The notes under the pieces are model-generated. The model saw only the letters and a list, made by a program, of their open reading frames with translations, was not told where the DNA came from and ran no database searches. From contig NZ_JABMCQ010000012.1 of the NCBI RefSeq assembly GCF_013179575.1, positions 1 through 46,525 of the forward strand: a stretch of 46,525 nucleotides of DNA, read 5' to 3'. Shown here one piece after another: positions 44,023-46,525 of the stretch (positions within the stretch are counted from its first letter, which is position 1; every line of letters begins with the position of its first letter). The stretch is from Sphingobacterium shayense. Lineage in GTDB: Bacteria; Bacteroidota; Bacteroidia; Sphingobacteriales; Sphingobacteriaceae. Position numbers and translations under genes: made by a program.

Positions 44023-46525
44023 ATGACTATGAAGGCATTTTTTCGAGGTCACCTTCTTAAGGGAAGTATTGGATTGTTTTGTCCGTTACTTCTACTTGCT
44101 CCTACTGGAAAGGCGTATGCTTTAGAGACGAAGGTAGGAATTGGAAGTTATTCCAACTCGTTCGTAAATATTATGGGCAAGGTATTGGATGCAAACGGTA
44201 ACCCTATCGTTGGGGCTACGGTAACAGTAAAAGGGTCGAACACAAGTACACAGACAGATGGCACAGGAACGTTTCGATTAAACGTATCGCCAGGAAGTGA
44301 CGTCCTTTTGGTGAGTTTCGTCGGGTTTAAAACCCAAGAAGTAGTTATTGCTGGGCGAACTAATTTTGAGGTGCGTCTTGAGCCATCGGAAGCATTAGAT
44401 GAAGTTGTGGTCGTTGGATATGGAACACAGCAAAAAGCCCATTTGACAGGAGCTGTTGAAACTGTAGATATAGCTGCTATTGAAAATTTGCCTTCTACTA
44501 ATATAGGAGCGTCCTTAGCGGGACGAATCGCGGGAGTAGGCGTGAGTGGGGGAATCGCAAGACCAGGTTCAAAAGCAGGTTTAACAATACGTAAACCGAT
44601 TCCACCGGGCAAGGACGCAGGTACCTCAAATCCGCTGTACGTAATAGACGGCATGATTCAGGTTGATGCACAAAATCGCCCTGAAACAACCCAATTTGAC
44701 AATTTAGATCCTTCGGAAATTGAAAGCATGTCTATCTTGAAAGATGGTGCTGCGGCCGTTTATGGTGTCCGGGGAGCCAATGGTGTGGTGCTTATTACAA
44801 CAAAACGAGGAAAAGCGGGGGCACCAAGAATTTCGTATAATGGTTCATACGCAATCAATGACAGGGCCTATAAAACCAAAATGATGAATGCGTATCAATT
44901 TGGCCAGTACTTCAATATCATGAATGGACCAAACGGCGAAAACGTTCAATCGGATAATTCTAACTATATCAACCGCATATTCAGTAGTGATGAGTTAGAG
45001 CATTTTAAGACGCTTGATTATGATTGGTTAGATGATGCATGGAAATCTGCTTATAACACTAGACATACGTTAAACTTAAGTGGTGGGTCGGAACGAGCTA
45101 CCTATTTTGCGGGTGCTTCGTACCAGAAGCAGAACGGTAATCTCGGTACTTTGGATTATGATAAGTGGAACTTCAGAGCGGGAAGCGATGTGCAAGTGTC
45201 GTCCAATTTCAAGGTTTCTTTGCAAGTGTCTGGAAACGAGGATCAACTGGATAAGACCTTTAATAAGGTTTCTGGAGAAGGTCCGGAAGACGATTATAAA
45301 AATTTATTGACGGCGGCACCATACGTACCAGCTTATCTTAACGGCTTACCTGTTAAATTACCGGGAAGATCCAACGATCTTTCAGCGTATCACTTTTTTG
45401 AAATAGAGAAACTAGGTAATCAAAACAAAACGAATTCGAAATTTTTTACCGTGAATGTCGCTGCTGAATACGATTTTAAATTTTTACCAGGATTAAAAGC
45501 TCGTGGTACGTATACGCGTAACATGCGGAGTTCAGCGGGTAGTCAAATAGGTACAAAGTATGATGTGTATGAATTTACTAGGGCTGGTGAAAATGGACAT
45601 ATATATGAAGGCGCTACGGATCCAGAAGCGGTGAGAGCAAGTAATGGTAATAGAGTTTATTTTTCAAACAGCAACGGAACAAACACGCAGTATAACTTTT
45701 TCTTGACTTATGAGAAACAAATTGGCAATCATAACTTTAGTGGGTTATTCTCTGTGGAGCGAGGAGAAGCGAAGGGTAACCAAGAGGACGTGTGGAAATC
45801 TGATCCATTAGAAACAACTAATGGTCAATTTGGAACAGCCTTCGGAGAGATTGATGGGCGTACCTTTGCTTATGAATCGGGAACATTAGGTTATATAGGG
45901 CGGATAAATTACCGCTACGCTAATAAGTATCTTGCGGAAGTTCTTTTCCGTACCGATGCATCGAACAAGTTTGCGCCCGAGAATTATTGGGGTAAGTTTT
46001 ATTCCGCATCGGCGGGATGGATCTTGACGGAGGAAGATTTCTTTGACGTGAAGGGGATTGACTTTTTGAAGCTTCGTTATTCTGTAGGTCTAATGGGTAA
46101 CGATCAGTTTAAACCATGGGGTTGGCGCCAACGCTTCAGTTACGAAGTCGGCAAAGGGGCTGTGTTTGGTGGCAACGGAAGCTCTGCAACCGGAATGAAA
46201 ATGAGTTCGTCCCCGAATAGGGATGCGACATGGAGTGATGAATTTAAAAATAACCTTGGTATAGACGCGCGGTTTTTGAACAATAGACTTTCGGTGAATT
46301 TAGACGGTTACTATAATAAAGCAACCAACGTACTCCTTGAAAGAATAGGAAATGTACCGGTGTCTGTCGGAGGGTCAGTTGTCGGTGAAAACTATGCGAA
46401 GTTAGATACCTATGGGTACGAGATTAGTTTAGGTTGGAATGATAAAATTGGCACTGATTTTAATTACGGTGTCTCAGGACGTTTAAATTGGTCAGATATG
46501 AAGATCGTTTACAAAGATTTGGATC
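44023..46525 (+). CDS. Second SusC/RagA-family TonB-dependent transporter (C-terminus outside window)
   Basis: The frame is open from ATG 44023 (or 44029) to the right edge, about 834 codons of an expected ~1000. Signal sequence MKAFFRGHLLKGSIGLFCPL..., carboxypeptidase-like domain (IMGKVLDANGNPIVGATVTVKG), DEVVVVGYGTQQKAHLTGAV, and plug motifs PLYVIDGMI and AAVYGVRGANGVVLITTKRGKAG. Clearly distinct in sequence from the first SusC, so not a recent duplication. A second SusD gene would be expected to the right. Confidence 0.95.
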   Translation, partial: MTMKAFFRGHLLKGSIGLFCPLLLLAPTGKAYALETKVGIGSYSNSFVNIMGKVLDANGNPIVGATVTVKGSNTSTQTDGTGTFRLNVSPGSDVLLVSFVGFKTQEVVIAGRTNFEVRLEPSEALDEVVVVGYGTQQKAHLTGAVETVDIAAIENLPSTNIGASLAGRIAGVGVSGGIARPGSKAGLTIRKPIPPGKDAGTSNPLYVIDGMIQVDAQNRPETTQFDNLDPSEIESMSILKDGAAAVYGVRGANGVVLITTKRGKAGAPRISYNGSYAINDRAYKTKMMNAYQFGQYFNIMNGPNGENVQSDNSNYINRIFSSDELEHFKTLDYDWLDDAWKSAYNTRHTLNLSGGSERATYFAGASYQKQNGNLGTLDYDKWNFRAGSDVQVSSNFKVSLQVSGNEDQLDKTFNKVSGEGPEDDYKNLLTAAPYVPAYLNGLPVKLPGRSNDLSAYHFFEIEKLGNQNKTNSKFFTVNVAAEYDFKFLPGLKARGTYTRNMRSSAGSQIGTKYDVYEFTRAGENGHIYEGATDPEAVRASNGNRVYFSNSNGTNTQYNFFLTYEKQIGNHNFSGLFSVERGEAKGNQEDVWKSDPLETTNGQFGTAFGEIDGRTFAYESGTLGYIGRINYRYANKYLAEVLFRTDASNKFAPENYWGKFYSASAGWILTEEDFFDVKGIDFLKLRYSVGLMGNDQFKPWGWRQRFSYEVGKGAVFGGNGSSATGMKMSSSPNRDATWSDEFKNNLGIDARFLNNRLSVNLDGYYNKATNVLLERIGNVPVSVGGSVVGENYAKLDTYGYEISLGWNDKIGTDFNYGVSGRLNWSDMKIVYKDLD

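Overview
The window looks like chromosomal DNA of a Bacteroidota bacterium, most likely a Sphingobacteriaceae member (Sphingobacterium/Pedobacter-like). The basis is tandem SusC/SusD outer-membrane pairs, a short AtpC encoded next to AtpD apart from the rest of the ATP synthase genes, weak ribosome binding sites, several -7 boxes of the form TAnnTTTG, and a short LeuA. This is judged from gene content and was not tested by database search. No tRNA, rRNA, CRISPR array, insertion sequence or phage gene was seen.

Layout. (1) 1-1977, minus strand: nrdH-nrdI-nrdE of a class Ib ribonucleotide reductase; nrdE runs off the left edge. (2) 2397-5949: a secreted S9 peptidase of the glutamyl-endopeptidase type, a secreted DUF2911 protein and a small unknown gene. 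(3) 5979-20677, minus strand: a nearly complete branched-chain amino acid block in transcription order ilvE-ilvD-ilvB-ilvN-(DinB-like)-ilvC, hairpin, leuC-(ABM-like)-leuD-(double ABC ATPase)-leuB-leuA, terminator, ilvA. Together these make isoleucine from threonine, and valine and leucine from pyruvate. Three unrelated small or accessory genes are embedded in it, one overlapping leuD as TAATG. (4) 21145-23040, minus strand: atpD-atpC with a good Bacteroidota-type promoter. (5) 23307-23903, minus strand: a membrane-anchored coiled-coil protein of unknown role. (6) 24321 to the right edge: a polysaccharide utilization locus. Five exported glycoside hydrolases (alpha-glucuronidase-like, (alpha/alpha)6 GH63-like, GH28, GH95, GH2-malectin-CBM) are followed by a convergent AraC regulator, a SusC/SusD pair, a DUF3826 protein and a second, incomplete SusC.

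The enzyme set (polygalacturonase-type GH28, fucosidase/galactosidase-type GH95, GH2, a uronidase-like enzyme, DUF3826) points to a branched, uronic-acid-rich plant glycan such as pectin, with SusC/SusD importing oligosaccharides and the AraC protein as the likely sensor.

The most unusual observation is a structured element of about 55-60 nt present twice in the polysaccharide locus (27172-27231 and 40978-41030). Each copy lies in the same orientation and ends 7 nt (27239) or 6 nt (41037) before a start codon. The flanks are conserved, the outer stem is retained with one C-to-T change, and the inner hairpins differ completely in sequence. It could be a cis-acting RNA or a REP-like repeat.
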